Shown here: one piece after another, positions 1 to 9,268 of the stretch | Position numbering within the stretch: position 1 is the first letter of the stretch | How the letters are laid out: each line of letters begins with the position of its first letter | Assembly (NCBI RefSeq): GCF_020886695.1 | Contig: NZ_AP024485.1 | Coordinates: 62,001-126,000, forward strand | Direction of reading: 5' to 3' | Source: Pseudodesulfovibrio sediminis | Lineage (GTDB): Bacteria; Desulfobacterota; Desulfovibrionia; Desulfovibrionales; Desulfovibrionaceae | Length of the DNA: 64,000 nucleotides | The notes under the pieces: model-generated | Told to the model about the DNA's origin: nothing | Seen by the model: the letters and a program-made list of their open reading frames with translations, nothing else | The model's database searches: none | Translations under genes and position numbers: made by a program

Positions 1-1
1 C

Positions 2-976
2 CTGCTCTTTGATCTGCAGGTTGTACGGGCGTTGCTGCGACTCGGACACAGTGTGGTCATGGCCCTTAAGGAAGGGTTTTATTTCGATAACCCCACTTTC
101 TGGGATCGGGATAATGATCCTGTTCTGGCCAAGGCGTTCAGCGGTGCGCACTTTGTCAGTGAAGACAAGTTGTCCAAGAACGAATTGCTGTCCATTATGG
201 CAAAGCACCGGTTTGTGGTCATTTCCGATGGTACACGCGAAAAATTCAATCCGTATCGAACCTCGGTCACGTTTGCTCGAGCCTGGAAGGAATGCGACTT
301 TATTGTTGCCAAAGGTGAAGGGCTCAGAAACAGGCTGGTACTCAACAGCCATGATTTCACCCGCGACATCATCAATATATATCGCGATGAGCAGGGGGCA
401 TTCCATATGCATTTCAGGCCCAAGTCCGGCTCTGTTCATTCCTTTAGCGAGCAGTATATTTCTGCCAAAGCAGAGGAGATTATCGCCGAGATGCGCCATG
501 CGCGTGCAGAGGGGAGAACGGTCATGTTCTATTCCGGCATCATCGGAAGCGTTCCCGGTCAGACAAAGGCGGCAATCGAAGTTATCACCACCTATGTGCA
601 GCACCTGCGTTCCCAACTCGACGACGCGTTCATCATCAATCCGGGCGAGTATTTCGAGGAGGGCATGGACGCGGATGATCTCATGTTCATGTGGGAAAAG
701 GTGCAGCGGAGCGGGTACATCAATGTCTGGCGTTTCCAGACGTATTTCGATATTGAAAAGAGCTTCGAGTTGATGGACAGAAAGGTGCCGCCGGTCTGGA
801 CCGGCAAGGACGCCACGTATTCCACCGGATGCACCAAGGAAATGCATATCGCTCTCGATGTGCAGAAGGCGCATCCCGAGTTGCAGATCATCGGTCCCAA
901 CCCCGAAAAATTCTTCCGTCGTCGGGAGTATGGGGTGGGGAAATTCTGTGATGTTGCCATCGATTCATGTGACTAA
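2..976 (+). CDS. DUF89/ARMT1-like protein, 5' end cut by window edge
   Basis: The reading frame is open from base 2, so the true start lies upstream; the first in-window start codon (TTG at 32) falls in the middle of a conserved-looking segment and is not the real start. The opening residues (LLFDLQVVRALLRLGHSV) resemble the DUF89 motif that follows the conserved DNAGE segment, where an acid-rich loop precedes a helix and a 'control of G-H-x-V' strand. A later D-F-I-V-A-K-G-E-G stretch matches the family's D-x-I-x-A-K-G-Q-G motif. DUF89 proteins are metal-dependent phosphatases or carboxyl methyltransferase-like enzymes acting on small phosphometabolites. Substrate cannot be told. It is 32 bp upstream of mltA in the same direction. 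Confidence 0.5.
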   Translation: MLFDLQVVRALLRLGHSVVMALKEGFYFDNPTFWDRDNDPVLAKAFSGAHFVSEDKLSKNELLSIMAKHRFVVISDGTREKFNPYRTSVTFARAWKECDFIVAKGEGLRNRLVLNSHDFTRDIINIYRDEQGAFHMHFRPKSGSVHSFSEQYISAKAEEIIAEMRHARAEGRTVMFYSGIIGSVPGQTKAAIEVITTYVQHLRSQLDDAFIINPGEYFEEGMDADDLMFMWEKVQRSGYINVWRFQTYFDIEKSFELMDRKVPPVWTGKDATYSTGCTKEMHIALDVQKAHPELQIIGPNPEKFFRRREYGVGKFCDVAIDSCD

Positions 977-1008
977 GGGAATCAGCAATCCTTTAACCCA
1001 AGCATCAA

Positions 1009-2403
1009 ATGAAAGAAGAGAGTCGTACATTGAGTTGGCGGACTGCACGATGGCTGGTTGCCGTGGTGTGTCTGGCCGTTTTGCTCGCCTGTGTGAAGCG
1101 GGGAGGTGACACGATTGTAGAGACGTCCTCTGCATCGGACCCAGCCGCTCCTGTAGAAGTGGTGGAGCAATGCCCGGAGCAGCCTGAGACACTCCCCAAG
1201 CCTCAACCTGAGATGCTCGCTGTTCAGCCCGTTAGCCTTGTTCAGCCTCGGATAACGAGTGCGTTGACCCTGCGTCCTGTGCGGGAGCCGGCCTTTGTTC
1301 CGGCCTGTGACATGTTCTTTCCTCTTTCCAATGTGGAAGGGGTCGCGAGCAATGCCAAAATAGATATCAAAAGTCAGGGCCTTACTTCCTGGAATTCACT
1401 GGTCGACCCGGTGCAGCGCAGCCTTGAGTATGCCCTGAACATGCCTAAGAACACCCCCGCCCTGGTTCGGCCCGGTATGGTCCTGACCTGGGGACAGGTG
1501 GTGCAGTCTCTGGAAGAATTTCTCGATCTGCTGCCGTATCTCGACAATGACCCCGAACTGCTCGCTCGTCGTTTTGTCTGGTATGGAATGCGAAAGAAGC
1601 CTGTCATGACAGGATATTATACGCCTGAGATCGAAGGGAGCCTGACTCGACGCCCCGGATATGATTTTCCCATCTACGGCGTGCCGTCGGACTTGCGTTA
1701 CGGCAAGGTGCGCGGGTTCAAGCAGTTTTATCGGGTCGAGAAGGGCCGGGTGCTGCCGTACTACGAACGGGGTGATATGGATGTCCGCAAGGTGCTCGCC
1801 GGGCAGGGGCTTGAAATTGCCTGGGCCAAAGATCCCGTGGATGTCTTCTATATGCAGGTGGAAGGGTGCGGACGGTTGAGATTGCCGGACGGCACCACGA
1901 GCAACCTGCTTTACGGGGCCAAAAACGGACACGGCTTCCGTAGTCTGGGTCGAATTCTCCATGCCAAGGGACTCCTGCCAAAAGGCAAGCTGTCCAAAGA
2001 GCATGTGAAAGCGTATTTTGCCAAGCATCCTGAACAGATGTTTCAGTTGATGGCCGAGAACAGAAGCTATGTTTTCTTCCGTCTGGAGAACTCTCCGCCC
2101 GAGGGGACCATTGGAAAGCCGTTGACGCCGATGGTTTCACTGGCTACAGACCGAAAGCTGTTGCCGCTTGGGAGCCTGCTGGCTTTTGAAGCCGAGATTC
2201 CGGAAGCCAAGGACGGTCGTCCCGTCGGTAAACGCACAATAGCCGGCATCGGTCTGGCGCAGGATACCGGAACCGCCATCAAGGGGTCCCGTGTTGATTA
2301 TTATATTGGTGAAGGGAGCGCGGTGGAGCCCATTGCCAACAACATCATGACAGAGGCCACCGTGTACCTCCTCATAAGCAAAGAAGCACTTATTAATGGC
2401 TGA
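1009..2403 (+). CDS. mltA: Membrane-bound lytic murein transglycosylase A
   Basis: 464 residues. It starts with a charged segment, a hydrophobic stretch and a lipobox (AVLLAC, Cys about residue 28), so it should be an outer-membrane-facing lipoprotein. A low-complexity Pro/Glu-rich linker of about 70 residues follows. The catalytic part (about residues 130-460) has the MltA signature: a G-Y-Y-T-P-E-I-E-G segment near residue 202, a double-psi barrel, and a C-terminal 3D domain with the Asp-containing GLAQDTGTAIKGSRVD segment that supplies the catalytic aspartate. It cleaves the MurNAc-GlcNAc bond of peptidoglycan with formation of a 1,6-anhydro ring. The ATG start is embedded directly after the upstream gene. 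Its stop overlaps the next gene by 8 bp, indicating translational coupling. Confidence 0.9.
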   Translation: MKEESRTLSWRTARWLVAVVCLAVLLACVKRGGDTIVETSSASDPAAPVEVVEQCPEQPETLPKPQPEMLAVQPVSLVQPRITSALTLRPVREPAFVPACDMFFPLSNVEGVASNAKIDIKSQGLTSWNSLVDPVQRSLEYALNMPKNTPALVRPGMVLTWGQVVQSLEEFLDLLPYLDNDPELLARRFVWYGMRKKPVMTGYYTPEIEGSLTRRPGYDFPIYGVPSDLRYGKVRGFKQFYRVEKGRVLPYYERGDMDVRKVLAGQGLEIAWAKDPVDVFYMQVEGCGRLRLPDGTTSNLLYGAKNGHGFRSLGRILHAKGLLPKGKLSKEHVKAYFAKHPEQMFQLMAENRSYVFFRLENSPPEGTIGKPLTPMVSLATDRKLLPLGSLLAFEAEIPEAKDGRPVGKRTIAGIGLAQDTGTAIKGSRVDYYIGEGSAVEPIANNIMTEATVYLLISKEALING

Positions 2404-3040
2404 TATTACAATAGATACCGTCAAGGACACCCTCAAGGATGCCATCGCCCATCAATCCCGCTCTGTCATCGACTGGCATTTTGGCGAACCCGTATATGAT
2501 GGTGATCCTGCCAACGACCTGGCTGGCGTCTCCGGCGTGCGCGAGCTGGTTGCGCGTCAGCATTGGGCCAACTTCCAGCTGTGGCATGTCGAGGACCGCG
2601 CCCGTCGCAAGGATGTGGACGCCAAGGTTATCGCCGACTGCAAGTATGCCATCGACAAGCTCAACCAGAAACGCAATGACCTCATTGAGCGGGTGGATGA
2701 ATGTCTTATCGGCATGATGGACGCCATATTGCCCGCCGACGCAAAGGAACGGTACAATACCGAGACTGTCGGGGCGGCCTTGGATCGTCTGTCCATTCAG
2801 GCGCTCAAGATCTATCATATGAAAGAGCAGTGTAGCCGTCAGGACGTTGATGAAAAGCACGTTAACGAATGTGACGCCAAGGTTGGTGTCCTGCAGCGGC
2901 AACACGAAGATCTTGAGCGTGCAATCCTTGAACTCATTGATGAATATTTTGCCGGACTCAAGAAGCCCAAGGTGTACTTCCAGTTCAAGATGTACAACGA
3001 CCCGAAGCTGAACCCGGAACTTTACGCAAACAAGAAATAG
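2396..3040 (+). CDS. DUF4254 family protein
   Basis: 214 residues, all-helical by appearance, no signal peptide or membrane segment. The segment [16 protein letters not shown] (about residues 58-73) matches the N-x-x-L-W-x-x-E-D-x-A-R core of DUF4254, and the protein is of usual length for that family. The function of the family is unknown; it is often found near cell-envelope or glycosyltransferase genes. Start ATG overlaps the end of mltA by 8 bp and the stop is 8 bp from gatB, so it is the middle gene of an operon. Confidence 0.75.
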   Translation: MADITIDTVKDTLKDAIAHQSRSVIDWHFGEPVYDGDPANDLAGVSGVRELVARQHWANFQLWHVEDRARRKDVDAKVIADCKYAIDKLNQKRNDLIERVDECLIGMMDAILPADAKERYNTETVGAALDRLSIQALKIYHMKEQCSRQDVDEKHVNECDAKVGVLQRQHEDLERAILELIDEYFAGLKKPKVYFQFKMYNDPKLNPELYANKK

Positions 3041-3048
3041 GGGAACCC

Positions 3049-4482
3049 ATGTCCCGCTACGAAACTGTCATCGGCCTGGAAGTCCATGCCCAGCTCAAGA
3101 CGCAGACCAAGATATTCTGCTCCTGCTCAACCAAATTCGGCAACGATCCCAACGAGAACGTGTGCGCGGTCTGTTCCGGCATGCCCGGTGTGCTGCCTGT
3201 CCTCAATGAAAAAGTGGCTGAGTATGCCACCAAGATGGGGCTGGCAACCAATTGCGAGATCAATCTGAAGTCCGTGTTCGCGCGCAAGAACTATTTTTAT
3301 CCCGATCTGCCCAAGGGGTACCAGATTTCCCAGTTCGAGCTGCCTATCTGTGAACACGGGTACGTGGATATTGATGTTGATGGCGAGAAGAAACGCATCG
3401 GCCTGACTCGTATTCATATGGAAGAAGATGCGGGCAAGAATATTCACTCTGCCGCCGATAATGCCAGTTTCGTGGACCTGAACCGTACAGGCGTTCCGCT
3501 CATCGAGATCGTGTCAGAGCCGGACATGCGCTCCGCAGAAGAGGCCGTGGCCTATCTCAAGGAAGTGCGCGCTGTCCTGTTGTATCTGGGCATCTGTGAC
3601 GGCAACCTCGAAGAAGGAAGCTTCCGGTGTGACGCCAACATTTCCATTCGCCCTTATGGTCAGGAAGAGTTCGGTACCCGCGCAGAGTTAAAAAACCTCA
3701 ACTCCTTCAAAAATATCCTCAAGGCCATCGAATACGAAGTGGGCCGTCAGATCGACCTCGTGGAAGACGGCGAAGCTGTTGTACAGGAAACCCGGCTCTA
3801 CAATGTGGAGAAGGGCACCACTCATTCCATGCGCGGCAAGGAAGAGGCCCACGATTATCGCTACTTCCCGGACCCGGATCTGGTACCGCTGGTGCTGGAA
3901 GAGTCCTGGGTCGAGAAATGGACGTCCGAGCTGCCTGAGCTGCCCAGAGCCAAGCGTGAACGGTTCATGGCAGAGTACACGCTGGCTGATTATGATGCCG
4001 CGCTGATCACGGGCGATATTGCCGTGTCAGAGTATTTTGAGGCCGCTGTCAAAGCCTACGGTGGTGAGACCAAGAAAGTGACCAACTGGGTTGTCGGTGA
4101 TCTGCTTCCGTACCTTGGCGAGACTGAGAGTGAAGCTTGTGATTGCAAGTTGACGCCTGAAAAAATGGCCGAACTGCTCAAGCTGGTTGATGACGGCACC
4201 ATTTCCGTCAAGATCGGCAAGGATATCTTTACCGAACTCTGCACCTCTGGTGATGCCCCGGCCGAGCTCGTCAAGGCCAAGGGGTTGGTGCAGATGTCCG
4301 ATACCGGTGAGCTGGAGGCCATGGTTGATCAGGTCATTGCCGATAATCCCGAAGAGGCGGAAGCCTACCGGGGCGGCAAGAAGAAGCTCATGGGATTCTT
4401 TATGGGCCAGGTCATGCGTCTTTCCAAAGGACAGGCCAATCCCGGTGTCGTTACCCAACTGTTCAATAAGAAACTTTCATAA
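3049..4482 (+). CDS. gatB: Asp-tRNA(Asn)/Glu-tRNA(Gln) amidotransferase subunit B
   Basis: 477 residues, the normal length for GatB. The opening [20 protein letters not shown] and the following C-x-C...C-x-x-C cluster (residues about 24-46) are the family's zinc-binding cradle domain. A helical and a C-terminal YqeY-like tail domain that contacts the tRNA are recognisable ([18 protein letters not shown], then [14 protein letters not shown]). GatB positions misacylated tRNA so that GatA-released ammonia converts Glu-tRNA(Gln) or Asp-tRNA(Asn) to the amide form in the cytoplasm. gatA and gatC are not nearby. A GGGGAACCC leader 8 bp after the DUF4254 stop provides the ribosome binding site. Confidence 0.97.
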   Translation: MSRYETVIGLEVHAQLKTQTKIFCSCSTKFGNDPNENVCAVCSGMPGVLPVLNEKVAEYATKMGLATNCEINLKSVFARKNYFYPDLPKGYQISQFELPICEHGYVDIDVDGEKKRIGLTRIHMEEDAGKNIHSAADNASFVDLNRTGVPLIEIVSEPDMRSAEEAVAYLKEVRAVLLYLGICDGNLEEGSFRCDANISIRPYGQEEFGTRAELKNLNSFKNILKAIEYEVGRQIDLVEDGEAVVQETRLYNVEKGTTHSMRGKEEAHDYRYFPDPDLVPLVLEESWVEKWTSELPELPRAKRERFMAEYTLADYDAALITGDIAVSEYFEAAVKAYGGETKKVTNWVVGDLLPYLGETESEACDCKLTPEKMAELLKLVDDGTISVKIGKDIFTELCTSGDAPAELVKAKGLVQMSDTGELEAMVDQVIADNPEEAEAYRGGKKKLMGFFMGQVMRLSKGQANPGVVTQLFNKKLS

Positions 4483-4497
4483 TTACAAGGAATTAAA

Positions 4498-5550
4498 ATG
4501 ACCGAGCATATCCAGTATTCTGCGGAAAAAGATGCACTGATTCTTCTTGATCAGCGATTTCTTCCCAACCGGGAGGATTGGTTCGAGTGCAAGACCACCG
4601 ATGATATCTGCTTTGCCTTGGTTGTCATGGTCGTGCGAGGGGCGCCTGCCATCGGCGTGACCGCTGCGTATGGTTGCTATCTGGCCGGACGTGAAGTCCA
4701 GGGCATGGACGGCGACTGGACGGCAAATCTCGAAGCCAAGCTTGACCAGATCCACGATGCCCGTCCCACCGCGGTCAATCTGCGTTGGGCTGTGCGCGAA
4801 ATGCGTCGCATCTGGAAAGAAGCCGGGGACATCAGCCTGGAAGATTTGCTCGCCATCTGGTTGGATCGGGCCAAGGAAATTCACGTGGGCGATATTGAAA
4901 TGTGCGAACTCATCGGCAAGTTCGGCGGCGAGCTTATGGATGAAGGCGACACCATCATGACCCATTGCAATGCCGGCGCCCTGGCCACAGCCGGATACGG
5001 AACCGCGCTTGGTGTTGTTCGTGGTGCCATTGATCAGGGCAAGAAAGTGTCTGTCATCGCCAATGAGACCCGTCCCTTCCTGCAGGGCGCGCGACTGACC
5101 GCTTACGAGCTGCACAAGGACGGTATCCCGGTCAAGGTCGCCTGTGACAATGCCTGTGCTCTGCTTATGAAGCGTGGGTTGGTGGACAAGGTCGTGGTCG
5201 GCGCAGACCGCATCACGGCCAATGGTGACGCCGTCAACAAGATCGGTACCTTTGGTGTGGCCGTGCTGGCCGATCGGTTCAATATTCCTTTTTATGTGGC
5301 CGCGCCTCAGTACACGATTGATACCGAGACCTTCTCCGGTGACGATGTGCCCATCGAGGACCGTGATCCCAAGGAAGTCACGCACATTGGTGATCATCGT
5401 ATCCCGCCCGAGGGTGTGGAAGTATACAACCTCGCATTCGATCCGACTCCCAATGAGCTGATCGCGGGTATCATCACTGAAAAAGGCGTGCTGTATCCGC
5501 CGTATACCGAGTCCATCAAGAAGCTTTTTGAAGATTATCCCGAGGGCTAA
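4498..5550 (+). CDS. mtnA: S-methyl-5-thioribose-1-phosphate isomerase
   Basis: 350 residues. It has the eIF2B/MtnA fold motifs: R-G-A-P-A-I-G (about residue 45), the catalytic cysteine in [10 protein letters not shown] (about residue 158) and the catalytic aspartate in [10 protein letters not shown] (about residue 235), plus the N-E-T-R-P segment. It isomerises methylthioribose 1-phosphate to methylthioribulose 1-phosphate in the methionine salvage pathway. A purine/MTA phosphorylase-type gene is at the far end of the window (63140-63979) and could supply the substrate, but the two are not linked. The start ATG is 15 bp after gatB with an AAGGA motif; a rho-independent terminator follows 40 bp downstream. 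Confidence 0.93.
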   Translation: MTEHIQYSAEKDALILLDQRFLPNREDWFECKTTDDICFALVVMVVRGAPAIGVTAAYGCYLAGREVQGMDGDWTANLEAKLDQIHDARPTAVNLRWAVREMRRIWKEAGDISLEDLLAIWLDRAKEIHVGDIEMCELIGKFGGELMDEGDTIMTHCNAGALATAGYGTALGVVRGAIDQGKKVSVIANETRPFLQGARLTAYELHKDGIPVKVACDNACALLMKRGLVDKVVVGADRITANGDAVNKIGTFGVAVLADRFNIPFYVAAPQYTIDTETFSGDDVPIEDRDPKEVTHIGDHRIPPEGVEVYNLAFDPTPNELIAGIITEKGVLYPPYTESIKKLFEDYPEG

Positions 5551-5590
5551 CGCAAAATTGGACTCGACATTCAATTCAAGATAGGCTAAT

Positions 5591-5631
5591 CCCCGCGCTT
5601 CCTGTCCGTTATGGAAGTACGGGGTTTTTTC
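5591..5631 (+). terminator. Rho-independent terminator after mtnA
   Basis: Stem CCCCG-cg-CTTCC pairing with GGAAG-ta-CGGGG around a 10-nt loop, followed by TTTTTTC. It ends the DUF89-mltA-DUF4254-gatB-mtnA run. Confidence 0.85.
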
Positions 5632-5667
5632 TTGATCCTGCTTTAATCAATTTTTCTGGAGCCAAAC

Positions 5668-7179
5668 ATGCTGCCTATTGTCGCCCTGGTGGGACGCCCC
5701 AACGTGGGAAAGTCCACACTGTTCAATCGTCTTCTTCGCAAATCGCGATCCATTACCCATGATATGCCAGGGGTGACGCGCGATCGCATCTATGGCGAGT
5801 GCATCATGGGCGACGTGAAATTCGACCTCGTCGACACCGGCGGTATGGTGTTGGAGTCCGAGGCTACGCCTGAATTGTCCAAGGATTTCGAGGATGAGAT
5901 TTTCGAGCAGGCTCGCGAGGCCATTGAGGAAGCCAACGCCATTATTTTTGTGGTCGATGGCAAGGAAGGGCTGACGCCGCTGGATGAGCAGGCCGCAGAA
6001 TATGTGCGTCGATCCGGCAAGCCGGTTTTCATGCTGATCAACAAGGTGGACGGCAGTGAATTTGCCCCTCAGATGACCTCCGAGTTCCATTCTCTCGGCA
6101 TTGAACAGATGCCCGTGTCCGCAGCCCATGGCTACAATCTGCACGACGTTCGCGCCCGTGTGCGTCAATTCGTCATTGATCTGGACCTGCCCGAAGAGGA
6201 GGACGACGGCGTTGAGCGCGGACTCCGCCTGACCATGCTCGGTCGGCCCAATGCGGGTAAATCCTCCATCATCAATGCCGTCATCGGCCAGGACAGGCTC
6301 ATCGTCTCTGATGTGGCTGGAACCACGCGAGACTCCATTGACGTGACCTTTGAGAAGAAGAACAAGCGGTACACCTTTGTGGACACGGCAGGAGTGCGCA
6401 GAAGGGCGAATATTCAGGATCATCTGGAGAAGATCAGCGTCATCCGTGCGCTCAAGAATTCCAAGCGGTCCGACGTCACCATCCTGACTATCGACATCAC
6501 GCTTGGTGTGGGCAGACAGGACAAGCGTCTCATCGAATTTCTGGCCAAGGAGAAGACCCCGTTTATCGTGGTCGTCAACAAGGCTGACCTGATCCCCAGA
6601 AACGAGACCAACCGGGCGCTTGAGGCATTTCGAGAGGAGTTGCGGGTCATTCCGCATGTCCCGATCGTGATGACTTCGGCGCACAAGGGCGTTGGTATCG
6701 GCAAGCTGCTGCCTATTGCCGAGAAGCTGCGTGAGGAATGCAACATCCGTGTTGGCACAGGTATCCTGAATCGTTCCCTGGCAGCCGTGGTAGAGAAACT
6801 CCAGCCCCCTGTGGTCAAACGCAAGCGTCCGAAGTTCTTTTATGTTACCCAGGCTGATGAGCCGATACCCACGTTCGTTTTTTTCTGCAACGATCACACT
6901 ATCGTCAAAGCGTCCTATGTACGGTATTTGGAAAACCAGTTCCGCAAGATGCTCGGTATCAAGTCCGCGCCGGTCAATATCGTGTTCCGCTCCAGCCATG
7001 ACAAGAAGGAGTGGCAGCAGAACAGGGGGATATCGGCTATGGGCAAACGTGGTCCGGGCCGTGAACGTATAGGCGGGGCCAAAACGCGTCGTCACGAGAC
7101 TAAATACAAGGCGCTCAAGAGCAAACGGCGCAGGGAAGAGCTGGCCGAGAAAGAAGCGAAAGGGAAAAAGCGTAAATAA
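5668..7179 (+). CDS. der: Ribosome biogenesis GTPase Der
   Basis: 503 residues with two tandem G domains: G1 motifs GRPNVGKST (about residue 9) and GRPNAGKSS (about residue 193), DTGG and DTAG switch motifs, NKVD and NKAD specificity motifs. The C-terminal KH-like domain (about residues 370-455) is followed by a Lys/Arg-rich tail of about 45 residues (ending EAKGKKRK), longer than in E. coli and likely to bind rRNA. Der acts in 50S subunit maturation. The ATG follows a TTTCTGGAGCC ribosome binding site. It is a single-gene unit between the mtnA terminator and the promoter of tRNA-Ser(GCT). Confidence 0.96.
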   Translation: MLPIVALVGRPNVGKSTLFNRLLRKSRSITHDMPGVTRDRIYGECIMGDVKFDLVDTGGMVLESEATPELSKDFEDEIFEQAREAIEEANAIIFVVDGKEGLTPLDEQAAEYVRRSGKPVFMLINKVDGSEFAPQMTSEFHSLGIEQMPVSAAHGYNLHDVRARVRQFVIDLDLPEEEDDGVERGLRLTMLGRPNAGKSSIINAVIGQDRLIVSDVAGTTRDSIDVTFEKKNKRYTFVDTAGVRRRANIQDHLEKISVIRALKNSKRSDVTILTIDITLGVGRQDKRLIEFLAKEKTPFIVVVNKADLIPRNETNRALEAFREELRVIPHVPIVMTSAHKGVGIGKLLPIAEKLREECNIRVGTGILNRSLAAVVEKLQPPVVKRKRPKFFYVTQADEPIPTFVFFCNDHTIVKASYVRYLENQFRKMLGIKSAPVNIVFRSSHDKKEWQQNRGISAMGKRGPGRERIGGAKTRRHETKYKALKSKRRREELAEKEAKGKKRK

Positions 7180-7191
7180 CGACTATCTTTA

Positions 7192-7221
7192 TTGACAATT
7201 GGTGGCTGAAAAGTGTAGACG
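7192..7221 (+). promoter_or_regulatory. Promoter of tRNA-Ser(GCT)
   Basis: TTGACA, 18-bp spacer, TAGACG; ends 44 bp before the mature tRNA 5' end. The -35 box is perfect; the -10 is weak. Confidence 0.55.
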
Positions 7222-7265
7222 ATTTCTCCTTGACCGGAGTGTTTCACATTTCCGCGACAGGACCA

Positions 7266-7359
7266 GGAGAAGTGGCCGAGTTGGCTGAAGGCGCACGCCT
7301 GCTAAGCGTGTTATGGGCGTAAAACTCATACGAGAGTTCGAATCTCTCCTTCTCCGCCA
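7266..7359 (+). tRNA. tRNA-Ser(GCT)
   Basis: Class II tRNA, 94 bases with encoded CCA. The acceptor GGAGAAG pairs with CTTCTCC; the anticodon stem CACGC/GCGTG frames anticodon GCT at 7301-7303; the long variable arm and the T-loop TTCGAAT are present. It decodes AGC/AGU. It is followed directly by an AT-rich accessory cassette. Confidence 0.97.
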
Positions 7360-7365
7360 TATTTT

Positions 7366-7400
7366 AAGGGCTTACGGTGTGAATCGTAAGCCCTTTTTTT
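7366..7400 (+). terminator. Terminator of tRNA-Ser(GCT)
   Basis: Stem AAGGGCTTACG / CGTAAGCCCTT with an 8-nt loop and a run of T. Confidence 0.85.
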
Positions 7401-7626
7401 GTGGGATTCGGGTGGTGTAATCAGGGGAGTGTGGAACAAAGTGTAAACATTTTGTTTGGGGAATGGCTTTATTCGGTGGATGGTTGAATGCTGGAGGCTA
7501 CTATTTTGCCTAAGAGGTAGTGGGCTTTTTTGCCTCGATGCTCTAGATTCGATATAGACATCTGGTACTTGGTCTGTTTCTTACAATGAAGTGTACGATT
7601 GCAAATATCTTGATGGAGAGGGTGAT

Positions 7627-8703
7627 ATGTCGTTTGAAAAAAAGATGCCGGAGGATCTCGATGCATTACGGCATGTTGTTCAGGTTATGAATGAGCATAA
7701 AAGAAAGAAGACGGAAAAGTTGCTTGCTGTCCTTAAAGATACTCCCTTGGACGAAGGGGCCTTGGAAGCCGTGGCTATGCTTGGGCCAAAAGAAGCAAAC
7801 TATTTTTTGCGTCACCATCCAGGGCATGAATTGGAACAAGCTCTTTCTTCGTTTTGGAATATGCTGGATGTCTTCCAATGTGCCTGCAAAGGGATTCAAC
7901 GCGAAAATGCAAAGTTTGCTGCGCTTGCTAAAAAAGGCGAGTTTTCGCATCGTGAAATGCAGATAGAGATCGATAATATTCAAAATGATATTCGAAAAGA
8001 AATATTTGCTGCTTCTGGAGCAGCTTTTTCCATTGTAAAGCTTTCATATAGGGTTTTCTCAAAGGTAGAAGTTCCAGGATACCGGGAAAGAATCAAAAAT
8101 GAGTTTGCAGAAGCTGGAGATAATCAGTTCATTAAGTGTCTTAGGAATGAAATGAGCCACAGTTGGTTTCCCCCAGTGGGCTGGAAGGTCTTTCAATCAA
8201 TACAGGAAGGGCAATCGGTGGCTTTCGAGTTCGATTGCTCTCAGTTGCTCCGTTATGGAGATTTCAACAGAATCGCAAAAGAGTTTATTTTAGCATCTGG
8301 CTCTGGGATTGATGTAGTGTGTTTGTTTGAATCGTATGCACAAAAGGTTGAGTCTCTTTATAGCTGGCTGGCTAATGTCATTGATGATTATCTTCCTGAG
8401 TCTGTACATGAGTATCGCAAGTGTGTGAAAGTACAGAAGGCCTATTCGAGTAGATGTTTGTGGCGGGTGTTAATTGAACAGGTAGGCATACCCAAAAAAG
8501 TTGACCCTTATGAACACTTAGATCGCCATTTGACAAAGGCTGAACTGGGAGAGGTGTTAGCTCTTCCTCGTCAGTCAAAACAGCAGGTAGACAGGATTAT
8601 TCAATTTGTAGATGAACATGATGCCTGTGATGATAGTTTGCGTTTAAAAGTCTACCAACTTTTTGGGGTGAAGGAAGAGGGGCATGATTCAATACGAGTT
8701 TGA
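7627..8703 (+). CDS. Unknown protein with HEPN-type R-x4-H motif, first gene of defence-like cassette
   Basis: I do not recognise a named family. From ATG 7627 the product has 358 residues; this start is chosen over a GTG at 7591 because GGAGAGG sits 5 bp upstream of it. The protein is predicted helical and soluble. A C-L-R-N-E-M-S-H-S-W segment (about residues 170-179) gives R-x4-H, the catalytic signature of HEPN ribonucleases. Codon use is AT-richer than in flanking genes. Its 3' end overlaps the next gene by 20 bp, and that gene also carries an R-x4-H motif; the third gene is Abi-alpha-like. Inference: an RNA-cleaving or accessory component of an abortive-infection module beside a tRNA gene. 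A non-catalytic helical protein is an alternative. Confidence 0.55.
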   Translation: MSFEKKMPEDLDALRHVVQVMNEHKRKKTEKLLAVLKDTPLDEGALEAVAMLGPKEANYFLRHHPGHELEQALSSFWNMLDVFQCACKGIQRENAKFAALAKKGEFSHREMQIEIDNIQNDIRKEIFAASGAAFSIVKLSYRVFSKVEVPGYRERIKNEFAEAGDNQFIKCLRNEMSHSWFPPVGWKVFQSIQEGQSVAFEFDCSQLLRYGDFNRIAKEFILASGSGIDVVCLFESYAQKVESLYSWLANVIDDYLPESVHEYRKCVKVQKAYSSRCLWRVLIEQVGIPKKVDPYEHLDRHLTKAELGEVLALPRQSKQQVDRIIQFVDEHDACDDSLRLKVYQLFGVKEEGHDSIRV

Positions 8704-9268
8704 TCTCAACGGAGTGTCTGCAGAAGAAGCATTGGATAGAATGCATTTGAGCTTAATGCAGGAGTCTGATCGTGGAATATTTATAGTGGCAGCCGCTCTG
8801 ATTGAGGATTTGATGGGGGCTTTGTTAGAGTGGCAACTGAAAAAATATGAATCTGACTCTAAGGTGAAGAAAGATTATTTGAGGATGGTAAGAACATATC
8901 ATGCCCGTATGACGGCCTGTCATGCGCTAGGTCTTATTCCCAAAGAAATATATGATGATTTGGTTTTGATTAAGAACATCCGCAATAGAGTAGCTCATAA
9001 CTATTCACATTTTTCTTTGGAAGACGTGAAGGAAGAAATTCTATGTCTTGGGGGAGCCCATTCAGCCAAGTATATGGTCGAGACTTTAGCCCTTCCTGTT
9101 GAGGGATCAGTAAAGAATTCTGATGAAGAATTGGAACCTTTCGCTAAGTTTGTTTTTTCCATTTCAGTGTCGGAGTTAGTGTTTTACCTTTCTGCACCGA
9201 TTAGAGGAATTGATGTGAGTGATCATAAGGACTTTTTAAAGAAAAGATCTGAGAGTGTGGGAATATGA
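8684..9268 (+). CDS. MtlR/HEPN-like protein, second gene of cassette
   Basis: 194 residues. Residues 27-31 (ESDRG) followed by a hydrophobic helix and later IRNRVAHN (about residues 99-106) match the layout of the MtlR-like fold (E-S-D-R-G ... L-G-L-I ... I-R-N-x-x-A-H). The family name comes from the mannitol operon repressor, but homologues outside mannitol operons are best viewed as HEPN-like proteins; R100 to H105 is R-x4-H. No mannitol genes are nearby. It overlaps the upstream gene by 20 bp and the downstream one by ATGA. Inference: a toxin-like or antitoxin-like partner in a defence cassette. Confidence 0.6.
   Translation: MIQYEFDLNGVSAEEALDRMHLSLMQESDRGIFIVAAALIEDLMGALLEWQLKKYESDSKVKKDYLRMVRTYHARMTACHALGLIPKEIYDDLVLIKNIRNRVAHNYSHFSLEDVKEEILCLGGAHSAKYMVETLALPVEGSVKNSDEELEPFAKFVFSISVSELVFYLSAPIRGIDVSDHKDFLKKRSESVGI

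Noticed and set aside
4483..7095. Long antisense ORFs (363 and 482 codons) opposite mtnA and der
   Set aside because: They lie entirely opposite well-conserved genes, have no ribosome binding sites and are of the low-complexity kind expected from GC-skewed codon use.
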